This document shows, one piece after another, positions 35,403 through 43,076 of a DNA stretch of 43,768 bases (within the stretch, counting starts at the first letter, position 1; every line of letters starts with the position of its first letter). The notes below the pieces were generated by a model that saw only the letters and a program-made list of their open reading frames with translations, searched no databases and was not told the DNA's origin. The position numbers were made by a program, and so were the translations under genes. Origin of the DNA: an uncultured Pelagibacteraceae bacterium (GTDB lineage: Bacteria; Pseudomonadota; Alphaproteobacteria; Pelagibacterales; Pelagibacteraceae); the NCBI GenBank assembly GCA_902622805.1, contig CACNRG010000007.1, forward strand, positions 1-43,768. Reading direction: 5' to 3'.

Positions 35403-37349
35403 TTAAATATTTAATAATTTTGAATAAAGATTTTCTAAATTATACGTAAATCTTACACTATCAAATATAGGTGATTTAGGCAGGTAGTCTTTAAGTCTTT
35501 TCTTAATTTTTTTTAATTTATCAGGATGTAACCCTAAATCTATAGCCAATGTTTCATAATCAACTAAATTGTAAGTAATCAAATTTTCCATATGAGAATT
35601 TTTTAATATACTGGCTGCAACTCTAGAGGCAAATGAATTACCGGTAAGTGTAATTAAAGGTATTCCCATCCTAACAGCATCGCTAGCCGTAGTATGAGCA
35701 TTATAAGGAAATGTATCTAAAAATAAATCAGCTAATTCTAAACGTTTTAAATGTTCATCATTTTGTAAATAGTCAGCAAATATAATTCTCTTTGGATTTA
35801 TGCCTAATATTTTTGCTTTTTTTTTCAAATTTTCAGCAGCGATATCGTTTGTTTTTAGTATCCACAAAACACTATTTTCAACTTTTTGTAAAACTTTCAT
35901 CCATGAACTAAAAATTTGGGGAGTAATTTTATAATTATTGTTAAAACTACAATAAACAAATCCATTATCCGGTAGCCCAAACTCACTTCTTTTGAATTTT
36001 TTGTCTGATACTTTACGTTTATTCATATTTGGCTGATAACAATTTGGTAAATATAAAACTTTTTCAGAGTAATATTTTATATTTTCTTTTGGTATTGTTG
36101 TTTCATCTGCAATAATAAAATCCATATTTTGTATCGCAGTTGTTCCAGGATAACCTAAATAATTTATTTGAATAGGGGCTACTCTATCTGAAAAAATTAA
36201 ACTACGATTTTTGCCAGTATAGCCGGTTAAATCAATCGCAATATCTATCTCTTGATTTCTTATTGAATTCACCACATCTTTGTCTGAGATTTTATTAATT
36301 TCCTTAAATTCAAAAAAATATTTTTTTACTTCCTCATTCCATTTATCATTTTTGTTTGGACCAAATGAAAATCCAAAAAAATCAAATTTTGATTTATCGT
36401 GATTTTTAAAGACATCCATTATAAGATGTAGTACTGGATGATCATGGAAATCACATGAAAAATAAGCAATTCTTGGTTTTTTTGTTTTATCTTTAATCAA
36501 TATTTGATTTTTTACATTATTATTAAATTCATATTTTACAAAAATTTCCGAGGCATTCTTAGTGATTTCGGGGTTATCTATAATTCCAAGAGATGAAAAA
36601 GGATCAATAGTTTTTAATCCTTTATTTATATTAATAATAATTTTATTAACAAGTAGATCAAAGTTATCCCAATCAGATAAAAACATCTTACATTGAAGTA
36701 TTTTTCCCAAAATGTATTCATAATTAGGGTTTAATTGTAAAACTTTTTCATAATCTAAAAGAGCTTTATTATATAATTTAAGATTTTTATAAACATTACC
36801 TCTACCATTATATGCATCGATAAAATTAGGCTTAATTTTAATAGCTTTATCAAAACTTGAAATTGCTTCCTCTAATCGGTTAAGATTTTTTAGAGCTATA
36901 CCACGGTTATTATGAGCAAAAAAATGATCGTGTTTAATTTTAATAGCTTTATCAAAACTTGAAATTGCTTCCTCTAATCGGTTAAGATTTTTTAGAGCTA
37001 TACCACGGTTATTATAAGCATCTGCAAAATTAGGGTCTGCGTCTATTGCTGAATTATAATTAGAGATTGCCTCATCATACTTTCTAAGATTTTTTAATGC
37101 ATTTCCTATATTTACGAGTGCTGGCGCACTATTAGGATTTAAATCCAAAAAATTTTTTAAATATTTTATGCCGGTAGAATTGTTTCCAACTTGTAAATGG
37201 GCAGTGCCAAGTGTAAATAGTAGATGTTGATTTTTTTTATTTTTCTTAATTAGTGAAGAATATATTTTAATTGCTTTATTAATTTCACCACTGTCATGAA
37301 GTTTAATAGCTTTTTCAAACAAAAGATTTTGCTTAAAATTAAGCAGCAT
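35403..37349 (-). CDS. TPR-containing GT41 glycosyltransferase (SPINDLY/OGT-like)
   Basis: A 648-residue protein with about six tetratricopeptide repeats (about 1-230) followed by a GT41-type domain (about 285-648) like O-GlcNAc transferase/SPINDLY. Recognisable parts are RIAYFSCDFHDHPVLHLIMDVF, IDIAIDLTGYTGKNRSLIFSDRVAPIQINYLGYPGTT, VYCSFNNNYKITP and DLFLDTFPYNAHTTASDAVRMGIPLITLTG. It probably transfers a sugar to protein acceptors in the cytoplasm; the donor (UDP-GlcNAc, GDP-Fuc or another) cannot be told. Two adjacent TPR units are near-identical in DNA. It sits 9 nt after rho and 1 nt before mnmE, an unusual insertion in a conserved cluster. Confidence 0.9.
   Translation of the reverse strand: MLLNFKQNLLFEKAIKLHDSGEINKAIKIYSSLIKKNKKNQHLLFTLGTAHLQVGNNSTGIKYLKNFLDLNPNSAPALVNIGNALKNLRKYDEAISNYNSAIDADPNFADAYNNRGIALKNLNRLEEAISSFDKAIKIKHDHFFAHNNRGIALKNLNRLEEAISSFDKAIKIKPNFIDAYNGRGNVYKNLKLYNKALLDYEKVLQLNPNYEYILGKILQCKMFLSDWDNFDLLVNKIIININKGLKTIDPFSSLGIIDNPEITKNASEIFVKYEFNNNVKNQILIKDKTKKPRIAYFSCDFHDHPVLHLIMDVFKNHDKSKFDFFGFSFGPNKNDKWNEEVKKYFFEFKEINKISDKDVVNSIRNQEIDIAIDLTGYTGKNRSLIFSDRVAPIQINYLGYPGTTAIQNMDFIIADETTIPKENIKYYSEKVLYLPNCYQPNMNKRKVSDKKFKRSEFGLPDNGFVYCSFNNNYKITPQIFSSWMKVLQKVENSVLWILKTNDIAAENLKKKAKILGINPKRIIFADYLQNDEHLKRLELADLFLDTFPYNAHTTASDAVRMGIPLITLTGNSFASRVAASILKNSHMENLITYNLVDYETLAIDLGLHPDKLKKIKKRLKDYLPKSPIFDSVRFTYNLENLYSKLLNI
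36832..37015. repeat. Direct repeat of one TPR unit (82-bp perfect copies, 102-bp period)
   Basis: Positions 36832-36913 and 36934-37015 are identical over 82 bp; the next difference is G/A at 36914/37016. The 102-bp spacing equals exactly one 34-residue TPR unit of the GT41 protein, so gain or loss of a unit keeps the reading frame. Other TPR units of the same gene have diverged at the DNA level, suggesting a recent duplication or gene conversion. Confidence 0.95.
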
Positions 37350-37358
37350 AATTAACTA

Positions 37359-38627
37359 TTATGCAGGTTTATTCATTGAGTTAAAAAACTCTGCATTATT
37401 TTTGGTATCTTTTAATTTTGAGCTGATAAACTCTATAGCATCCATTGTGCCCATGGGAGCAATAATTCTTCTTAATACGTTCATCTTTTGCAAATCATTT
37501 TTATCAAATAGTAATTCTTCTCTTCTAGTTCCTGATTTCGTAATATCTATTGCTGGATAAATCCTTTTATCTGCAATTTTTCTATCAAGTACTGTTTCAC
37601 TATTACCTGTTCCTTTAAATTCCTCAAAAATTACTTCGTCCATTCTGCTACCTGTATCAATTAAAGCTGTGGATATTATTGTTAACGATCCACCTTCTTC
37701 AATGTTTCTAGCAGCACCAAAAAATCTTTTGGGTCTTTGAAGAGCATTTGCATCTACACCTCCTGTTAAAACCTTGCCTGAGCTAGGTATTACTGCATTA
37801 TAAGCCCTGCCAAGTCTGGTAATAGAATCTAATAGTATAACTACGTCTTTCTTATGTTCTGTTAATCTTTTGGCTTTTTCAATAACCATCTCTGCCACAG
37901 CAACGTGCCTTTGGGCTGGTTCATCAAATGTTGAACTAATAACTTCTCCTTTAACTGTCCTTTGCATATCAGTAACTTCCTCCGGTCTTTCATCAATTAA
38001 AAGCACAATTAAGTAACATTCAGGATAATTTTTAGCGATCGAATTAGCTATACTTTGTAAAATCATAGTCTTACCAGCTTTAGGAGGAGAAATAATTATT
38101 GAACGCTGACCTTTTCCTATTGGGCTTACTAAATCAATCAATCTAGGTGTAAGATCAGGTTTTTTTTCAATTTTTGTATTTTCAACTTCCATGACTAATT
38201 GTTTATCAGGATACAGAGGCGTCAAGTTATCAAAGGCGATTTTATGTCTTGATTTATCAGGTTCTTCAAAATTTATTTTACTAACTTGTAACAATGCAAA
38301 ATATCTTTCACCCTCTTTAGGTGCCCTAACTGGGCCTTCAACGGTATCTCCTGTTCTCAAACCAAATTTTCTTATTTGGCTTGGACTTACATAAATATCA
38401 TCTGGTCCTGGTAGATAATTTGACTCCATGGCTCTAAGAAAACCAAATCCATCTTGTAATAATTGTAAAACTCCAGCACCTGTAATTTCCTCTTTTTCAG
38501 CTACTTTTTTTAAAATAGCAAAAAGAATTTCCTGCTTTCTTAAAGTACTAGCATTTTCTATTCCAAGCTCTTCAGCTTGTGTAATAAGTTGTTCAGATGA
38601 TTTAAGTTTTAATTCTTGTATGTTCAT
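37359..38627 (-). CDS. rho: Transcription termination factor Rho
   Basis: Hexameric RNA-dependent helicase that terminates transcription. The N-terminal helix bundle (about 1-45) leads to the cold-shock-like primary RNA-binding domain with [36 protein letters not shown]. The ATPase core has Walker A PPKAGKT at 181-187, [14 protein letters not shown] and [13 protein letters not shown], and the R-loop [30 protein letters not shown]. Length 422 is typical. The leader (38628-38754) contains a promoter-like pair and two hairpins, hinting at self-regulation. Confidence 0.98.
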   Translation of the reverse strand: MNIQELKLKSSEQLITQAEELGIENASTLRKQEILFAILKKVAEKEEITGAGVLQLLQDGFGFLRAMESNYLPGPDDIYVSPSQIRKFGLRTGDTVEGPVRAPKEGERYFALLQVSKINFEEPDKSRHKIAFDNLTPLYPDKQLVMEVENTKIEKKPDLTPRLIDLVSPIGKGQRSIIISPPKAGKTMILQSIANSIAKNYPECYLIVLLIDERPEEVTDMQRTVKGEVISSTFDEPAQRHVAVAEMVIEKAKRLTEHKKDVVILLDSITRLGRAYNAVIPSSGKVLTGGVDANALQRPKRFFGAARNIEEGGSLTIISTALIDTGSRMDEVIFEEFKGTGNSETVLDRKIADKRIYPAIDITKSGTRREELLFDKNDLQKMNVLRRIIAPMGTMDAIEFISSKLKDTKNNAEFFNSMNKPA

Positions 38628-38636
38628 GATTAAAAA

Positions 38637-38656
38637 ATTATTAAGGACTTAATAAT
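38637..38656 (-). promoter_or_regulatory. Inverted repeat followed by T-tract in the rho leader
   Basis: On the minus strand ATTATTAAG and CTTAATAAT (9-bp arms, 2-nt centre TC) form a perfect inverted repeat, immediately followed by six T residues and then the rho ATG at 38627. In RNA this is a hairpin plus U-run, terminator-like but AT-rich; as DNA it could be an operator. It would cover the ribosome-binding region of rho, for which no Shine-Dalgarno sequence is otherwise visible. Confidence 0.5.
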
Positions 38657-38661
38657 ACTGC

Positions 38662-38691
38662 ATAATATATATACTATTAAATCTTTTACAA
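38662..38691 (-). promoter_or_regulatory. Candidate sigma70-type promoter for rho
   Basis: On the minus strand TTGTAA (38686-38691) is followed after 16-18 nt by TATATT or TATTAT (38662-38669), giving a plausible -35/-10 pair about 35-60 bp upstream of the rho ATG and just ahead of the leader inverted repeat. In AT-rich DNA such pairs occur often by chance, so this is a candidate only. Confidence 0.35.
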
Positions 38692-38719
38692 GAGTGTTCC
38701 TGTGTTTTTAAAAAATGTT

Positions 38720-38754
38720 AAAAATACCGGCCTTTTAAGGCTTTTCAGTATATT
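38720..38754 (-). terminator. Hairpin between hemG and rho, probable terminator
   Basis: The palindrome GCCTTTTAAGGC (38730-38741) is extended by pairing of AAAATAC (38721-38727) with GTATATT (38748-38754), one mismatch. Read on the minus strand it directly follows the hemG stop and is trailed by TTTTT (38720-38724). It could end the hemE-hemH-hemG transcript or form part of the rho leader. Confidence 0.5.
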
Positions 38755-39273
38755 TTAGCTTAATTCTCTCGCAAATTCATCTACTTTCGACCAGTCTGTA
38801 AATTCATAAGATTGGGATGTGTCCGTAGGGCCATTTGTTAAAAACATAATAAGTTTAATGACATATTTATCAAAAAAACCATAATTTGGATAATCTACTC
38901 TGCCAGCAAACACTCCAATTTTTTTTGGTCTCCAAGCAGAAATTTTTAAAAATTTTTTAATATAGGGGTTAGTTTCAGGAGTGTTTTTTTCCAATTTTCT
39001 AGCGACTACGTTTACTGAAAAAAAAATACTTTGTTTTTGATCTAATAAATTTTTATTTAGTGTAATAAATTTATAAAGTTTTTTAGAGTGTTTTCCATAT
39101 CTAATACTGGCTCCTATAATAATTTTATTAAAAACTGACAAATCAAGCTTCGATGCTTCCTCCAAAGACATGATTTTAGTCTCATTCTTGCTATCTAAAA
39201 AATTTGATATTCGTTTACAAATAGTTTTTGTGTGCCCATCTGTACTAGAATAAATTATTAAAGTTTCATGCAT
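38755..39273 (-). CDS. hemG: HemG-type protoporphyrinogen IX oxidase (flavodoxin-like)
   Basis: A 172-residue FMN-binding flavodoxin-fold protein that oxidises protoporphyrinogen IX to protoporphyrin IX, passing electrons to the quinone pool. The FMN phosphate loop is IIYSSTDGHTKTICKRI near residues 6-22, then IIIGASIRYGKHSKKL, and the HemG C-terminal signature TNGPTDTSQSYEFTDWSKVDEFA. It lies between hemH and rho, immediately after hemE and hemH, the enzymes acting before and after it. Alphaproteobacteria more often use HemJ for this step. A generic flavodoxin is the alternative, but signature and context favour HemG. Confidence 0.88.
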   Translation of the reverse strand: MHETLIIYSSTDGHTKTICKRISNFLDSKNETKIMSLEEASKLDLSVFNKIIIGASIRYGKHSKKLYKFITLNKNLLDQKQSIFFSVNVVARKLEKNTPETNPYIKKFLKISAWRPKKIGVFAGRVDYPNYGFFDKYVIKLIMFLTNGPTDTSQSYEFTDWSKVDEFARELS

Positions 39274-39282
39274 ATTATAATG

Positions 39283-40395
39283 CTATGTTTTATTCATCTC
39301 TTGTTTTGGCATCACTTGATAGTATTTTTTATCAAGTTTATATTCTATATCTTCTTTATCTTGCGCAGAGCCCTCGGCTTGAGTAAAAGTATATTTTGCA
39401 AAATCTTTACACCAATTTTGATTAGTGTTTAAACATTCCACTGGGTATATATTGCCGCCTAGTTCTTTCGCCTCATTTACTAACTCATGACCTAATTCAT
39501 CTGTTGTCTCCAAACAATCAGCGACAAAACTAGGTGAGTATATTGCTATTTCCTTTTTTCCTTCTGATATTAATTTTTTAACCACATCCTCTGTATAAGG
39601 TGTTATCCATTCCTCAGACCCAAAGCGACTTTGAAAACTCATCAAACACTGCTCCGGTTTTATATTTTTAAGATTTTTTGTAATAAGGCAGAATGTTTCA
39701 TAACAATGTCGATAATAATCATCTCCCTTATTGACAACTCTTCTCTTTTGCATTCCATGAAAAGTTATTATTAAACTATCAATTTTCTTCCCTTGATTTT
39801 TTAATTCATCTAATTTTAAATCAACCTGGTTGACTGAATTATCGATAAATGCATGTGTTCTATGAAAATTTGTTATCACTTCAAATGTTGGTATTTTTAC
39901 TCTTTTAGATAATTCTTTTGCTAAAGCGTCTATACCTGAGGCTATTGTACTTTCAGAATATTGTGGAAACATTGGTATTACAAGAAGCTTGGTTGCACCA
40001 ACTCCTTTTTTCAAATCATCCTCCCAACTGTCATAAACTTCATTCACATAAGGTGGGGATAATAAAAAAGCATGGTTGACTTCGACAAATCCTTCGGGAT
40101 CTATTTTTTTTAATTCTTCACTAACATTTTTTGTAAAATCCCTTGTATTAGTAATTAGTGGAAAACTTTTACCGTCCCAAATTCTTGCGTAGAGCTTAGC
40201 TGATTTTTGTGGTCTAAAAGGCAATACAAAACAGTTCAAAATAATTTTCCAAAGCCAAGGATTTATATCAATAACTCTAGGATCTCCTAAAAATTTTCTA
40301 AGATATTTTCTTAAAGCTTTAGTTGTTGGTTCAGCCGGTGAACCGAGCTGTACAAAAACTACTTTAGTTTTCCTTTTTGGGTGTGTGTAATCCAT
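39283..40395 (-). CDS. hemH: Ferrochelatase
   Basis: Inserts Fe2+ into protoporphyrin IX to make haem. At 370 residues it fits the family. Motifs include VVFVQLGSPAEPTTKALRKYLRKFLGDPRVID, PMFPQYSESTIASGID, the catalytic histidine H213 in IITFHGMQKRRV, and FQSRFGSEEWITPYTEDV. PSFVADCLETTDELGHE is the C-terminal signature. The gene starts 1 nt after hemE and ends 9 nt before hemG, so hemE-hemH-hemG form one haem operon covering late steps of the pathway. Confidence 0.97.
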   Translation of the reverse strand: MDYTHPKRKTKVVFVQLGSPAEPTTKALRKYLRKFLGDPRVIDINPWLWKIILNCFVLPFRPQKSAKLYARIWDGKSFPLITNTRDFTKNVSEELKKIDPEGFVEVNHAFLLSPPYVNEVYDSWEDDLKKGVGATKLLVIPMFPQYSESTIASGIDALAKELSKRVKIPTFEVITNFHRTHAFIDNSVNQVDLKLDELKNQGKKIDSLIITFHGMQKRRVVNKGDDYYRHCYETFCLITKNLKNIKPEQCLMSFQSRFGSEEWITPYTEDVVKKLISEGKKEIAIYSPSFVADCLETTDELGHELVNEAKELGGNIYPVECLNTNQNWCKDFAKYTFTQAEGSAQDKEDIEYKLDKKYYQVMPKQEMNKT

Positions 40396-40396
40396 A

Positions 40397-41399
40397 TTAA
40401 TAGTCTTTAACTGTTTTTACTAAATAGTCCATCATACCAGGATCCGTCTCTGGTAAAACACCATGTCCTAAATTAAAGATATAAGGATGATCTTTAAATA
40501 TATCTAGATATCTTTTTGCCTCTTTTTTTAAAGTTTGTTTATCAGTCAATAAAACTTTGGGATCCATTCCTCCTTGAACTGGTATTTCTATTTCTTTTAC
40601 AATCGTTAATGGATCAACTTCATAATCAATACAAATCACATCAGGTTTTACAAAATCACAATATTTTTTATAATTTTTTATATTCCTCGGAAAACATATA
40701 ACTGGTATATTTAGAGATTGAGTAAATTTTACCAAATTTAATGTTGGATGATATACGTAGTGAGGTAAATCCTTATCTTCCAATAATCCTGCCCAGCTAT
40801 CGAATATTTGGATTACATTTGCGCCACTAGCTATTTGGTTTTTAATATGAATTTTTAAAAACTTTTCAATGATAATTAAAATTTTGTCTATTAAATCTTT
40901 ATTCTGAAAAAAATCTTTTTTTAGTTGTTTTTTTTGGAGACTGTTGGTTTATCATATAGACTAGTATTGTCCACGGAGCACCAACAAAACCGATAATGTT
41001 TTTATTTTTTAAAATAATATTATTGCTCACATTTTTTATAGCTTCATAAACTTTTTGAACTTTTTTTGTGAAGTCGATTTCATTAATTTTAGATATTTCA
41101 TTTAAATTGAATTTTCCTAATATTGGACCAAAATTCTTTTTAAATTCCACATTTTGATTTAAACCGTATGGCAACATTAATATATCTGAAAAAATAATTG
41201 CTGCATCAAAATCAAATCTTTTTAATGGTTGAATAGTAATTTCAGAAGATAAATCTGAATTTAAACATAATTTAATAAAATCTTTATTTTTAGATCTAAT
41301 TTCTCTAAACTCAGGTAAATATCTACCTGCTTGCCTCATTATCCATATAGGCTTTTTTCTAATATTCTTATTCAATATTACTTCATGTAGAGGTGTCAT
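40397..41399 (-). pseudogene. hemE: Uroporphyrinogen decarboxylase, frameshifted (probably an intact gene with a 1-base error)
   Basis: Decarboxylates uroporphyrinogen III to coproporphyrinogen III. The first part (41399 to 40899, 166 codons) has the family start RQAGRYLPEFREIR and GAPWTILVYMINQQSPKK, then goes out of frame. The second part (from the homopolymer to 40397) contains IDYEVDPLTIVKEIEIPVQGGMDP and PYIFNLGHGVLPETDP, and HemE sequence also continues in that frame between the two reading frames (QIFDSWAGLLEDKDLPHY). Total length is 1003 nt, one base more than 334 codons; removing one T from the T8 run at 40928-40935 (or T7 at 40916-40922) restores a 333-residue HemE of normal size. 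Because the gene is needed for haem and its neighbours are intact, a sequencing or assembly indel is the likeliest cause; true decay or slippage cannot be excluded. Confidence 0.85.
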
Positions 41400-41440
41400 A
41401 TTAAAATAGTATATATTATTATTGTATTAGTATTATAGAG

Positions 41441-41449
41441 TGTGAATAA
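41441..41449 (-). promoter_or_regulatory. DnaA box
   Basis: TGTGAATAA on the plus strand is TTATTCACA on the minus strand, an exact match to the DnaA consensus TTATNCACA, within the AT-rich hemE-side gap. Near-matches (8 of 9) lie at 41579-41587 in the gap and at 41339-41347 inside hemE. One exact box alone is weak evidence, but the location strengthens it. Confidence 0.6.
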
Positions 41450-41609
41450 CGATAATTATTTTTTATTAACATTATATCGACAGTTTAATAACATTATTGA
41501 ACTAATAATATTGTTTAAAATGTAGCTTTTTAGTATTTTACTATTTTTAATGTATTATTTTATTAACTAATTTATTAATGTTAATAAAATCCTCATTTTA
41601 CAATAATAA

Positions 41610-41624
41610 TTAACCAATATTTAA
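41610..41624. promoter_or_regulatory. CtrA-like binding site
   Basis: TTAACCAATATTTAA fits the alphaproteobacterial CtrA consensus TTAA-N7-TTAA exactly. In Caulobacter CtrA binds such sites in oriC and represses initiation. The surrounding 86% A+T composition makes a chance match fairly likely. Confidence 0.35.
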
Positions 41625-41671
41625 ATTGAGTAATTTTATTAAAATAATACAAATTTACTAACTATTTATTC

Positions 41672-42499
41672 ATGAGTAATACATATCAAATTTATTTGAT
41701 TTCAGATTCTACAGGTGAAACTTTAGATAGAATTTTTTTAGCTTTAAAGGCTCAATTTAAAAACATCGAATATAAGGTTCATTCTTACTCGTTTACGAGA
41801 ACAGAAAATCAAATCTTAAAAATACTAGAAGATGCTAAAAGAAATGAACACGCAGTAATTTTATATACAATTGTTGATAACAGTTTAGCAAAATATTTAG
41901 CTAATATGAGCGATGAAAAAAACATTCCTTGTTTCGGAGTGCTAGGAAACTTAATTTTAAACTTTTCAAAAATTCTCAACCAGAAAGCTTCCCACGAACC
42001 AAGCGGACAACATGTTTTGAATGATGAGTATTATGAAAGAATAGAGGCTATTCAATTTACAATGAATCATGATGATGGAAAATCAACAAAAGACATAGAA
42101 AAGTCGGATATAATACTTGTTGGAGTTAGCAGAACAAGTAAAACACCAACTTCAATCTATTTAGCTAATAGAGGGTTTAAAACTTCAAACATACCATTAA
42201 TAAATGAAAATTCTTTACCTAAAAAATTAAAAGATAATCCACAAATTACATGTGTCATTGGTTTAACCACCGAACCAGAAAGATTGGTAGAAATAAGAAA
42301 AAATAGAATGAATTCTTTAAAGGAAACTGAAAATAAAAATTATACAAACATTGAAAATATCACAAAAGAAATTATTGATGCAAAAAGAACTTTTCAGAAA
42401 TATAGATGGCCAGTTATTGATATTACAAGAAAATCAGTTGAAGAAGCAGCAGCTTCAATAATAAAAATACACGAAATATATCTTAATAATGTTAAATAA
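41672..42499 (+). CDS. PPSR-type kinase/pyrophosphorylase (DUF299), dikinase regulator
   Basis: A 275-residue bifunctional Ser/Thr kinase and phosphotransferase family that switches pyruvate-phosphate or phosphoenolpyruvate dikinases off and on. The start reads IYLISDSTGETLDRIFLALKAQF, and the nucleotide-binding P-loop is GVSRTSKTP at 151-159 followed by TSIYLANRGFKTSNIPLI. The C-terminal region PVIDITRKSVEEAAASI is typical. In alphaproteobacteria this gene (RP001 in Rickettsia) lies right of oriC. Its target dikinase is not in the window. It overlaps maf by 11 nt. Confidence 0.92.
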   Translation: MSNTYQIYLISDSTGETLDRIFLALKAQFKNIEYKVHSYSFTRTENQILKILEDAKRNEHAVILYTIVDNSLAKYLANMSDEKNIPCFGVLGNLILNFSKILNQKASHEPSGQHVLNDEYYERIEAIQFTMNHDDGKSTKDIEKSDIILVGVSRTSKTPTSIYLANRGFKTSNIPLINENSLPKKLKDNPQITCVIGLTTEPERLVEIRKNRMNSLKETENKNYTNIENITKEIIDAKRTFQKYRWPVIDITRKSVEEAAASIIKIHEIYLNNVK

Positions 42500-43076
42500 A
42501 ATTATACTAGCCTCAAAAAGTGAAGTTAGAAAAGAAATACTTGATAAAAACGATATTCCCAATGAAGCCGAACCATCAAACGTTGATGAAGATATAGTTA
42601 AAGAAAGTTTACTGAAAGAAAAAGCAACTCCAGATATTATTTCTAAAAATTTAGCAGAATTAAAGGCAAACAAGGTAAGTCTTAAAAAAAGCGGTGAAAT
42701 TGTTTTAGGAGCAGATAGTGTAATTGATTTAAATGGTGAATTAATATCCAAACCTGAAAATAGAGAGGAAGCTTTTAAAATTCTAAAAAAATTAAATGGA
42801 AAAAAACATTGTTTAGTTAGTTCAGTTTGTATTTCAAAGAATGGTTCTATGATTTGGAATTATACTGATAAAGCGACATTAACTATGAAAAATTTTAGTG
42901 ATGATGAGTTGAAATCTTATTTGTCTAAAATAACAGATAAAGCTTTATATGCTTATAATGTTTATCAAATTGAAGGCGCTGGAAGAGAATTATTTTCAGA
43001 TATAAAAGGAGATGAAAATACAATAATGGGGTTACCAATAAAACAAATTAAAGAGTACTTAAAGAAAATTAAATGA
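42489..43076 (+). CDS. Maf-family nucleotide pyrophosphatase
   Basis: A 195-residue Maf/YhdE-type nucleoside triphosphate pyrophosphatase that hydrolyses modified or canonical NTPs. The N-terminal motif is LASKSEVRKEIL in place of the more usual LASxSPRR, VLGADSVIDLNG holds the catalytic aspartate, and SKPENREEAFKILKKLNGKKH and the YNVYQIEGAGR segment follow. Exact substrate is not assignable. It overlaps the upstream gene by 11 nt and aroE by ATGA (43073-43076), matching the alphaproteobacterial ppsR-maf-aroE order. Confidence 0.9.
   Translation: MLNKIILASKSEVRKEILDKNDIPNEAEPSNVDEDIVKESLLKEKATPDIISKNLAELKANKVSLKKSGEIVLGADSVIDLNGELISKPENREEAFKILKKLNGKKHCLVSSVCISKNGSMIWNYTDKATLTMKNFSDDELKSYLSKITDKALYAYNVYQIEGAGRELFSDIKGDENTIMGLPIKQIKEYLKKIK

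Larger units (their letters stand above)
41400..41671. other. Putative chromosomal replication origin (oriC) between hemE and the PPSR-type gene
   Basis: No gene is visible in this 272-bp gap. By my count only about 38 bases are G or C (about 14%). Genes on the left are all on the minus strand back to parB, and those on the right are all on the plus strand, so transcription diverges from here. In Caulobacter and rickettsiae the origin lies beside hemE, with a similar right-hand set (DUF299-type gene, maf, aroE). One full-consensus DnaA box, one 8-of-9 box, and a TTAA-N7-TTAA CtrA-like site are present. Promoters of hemE and the right-hand gene must also lie here. Confidence 0.72.
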
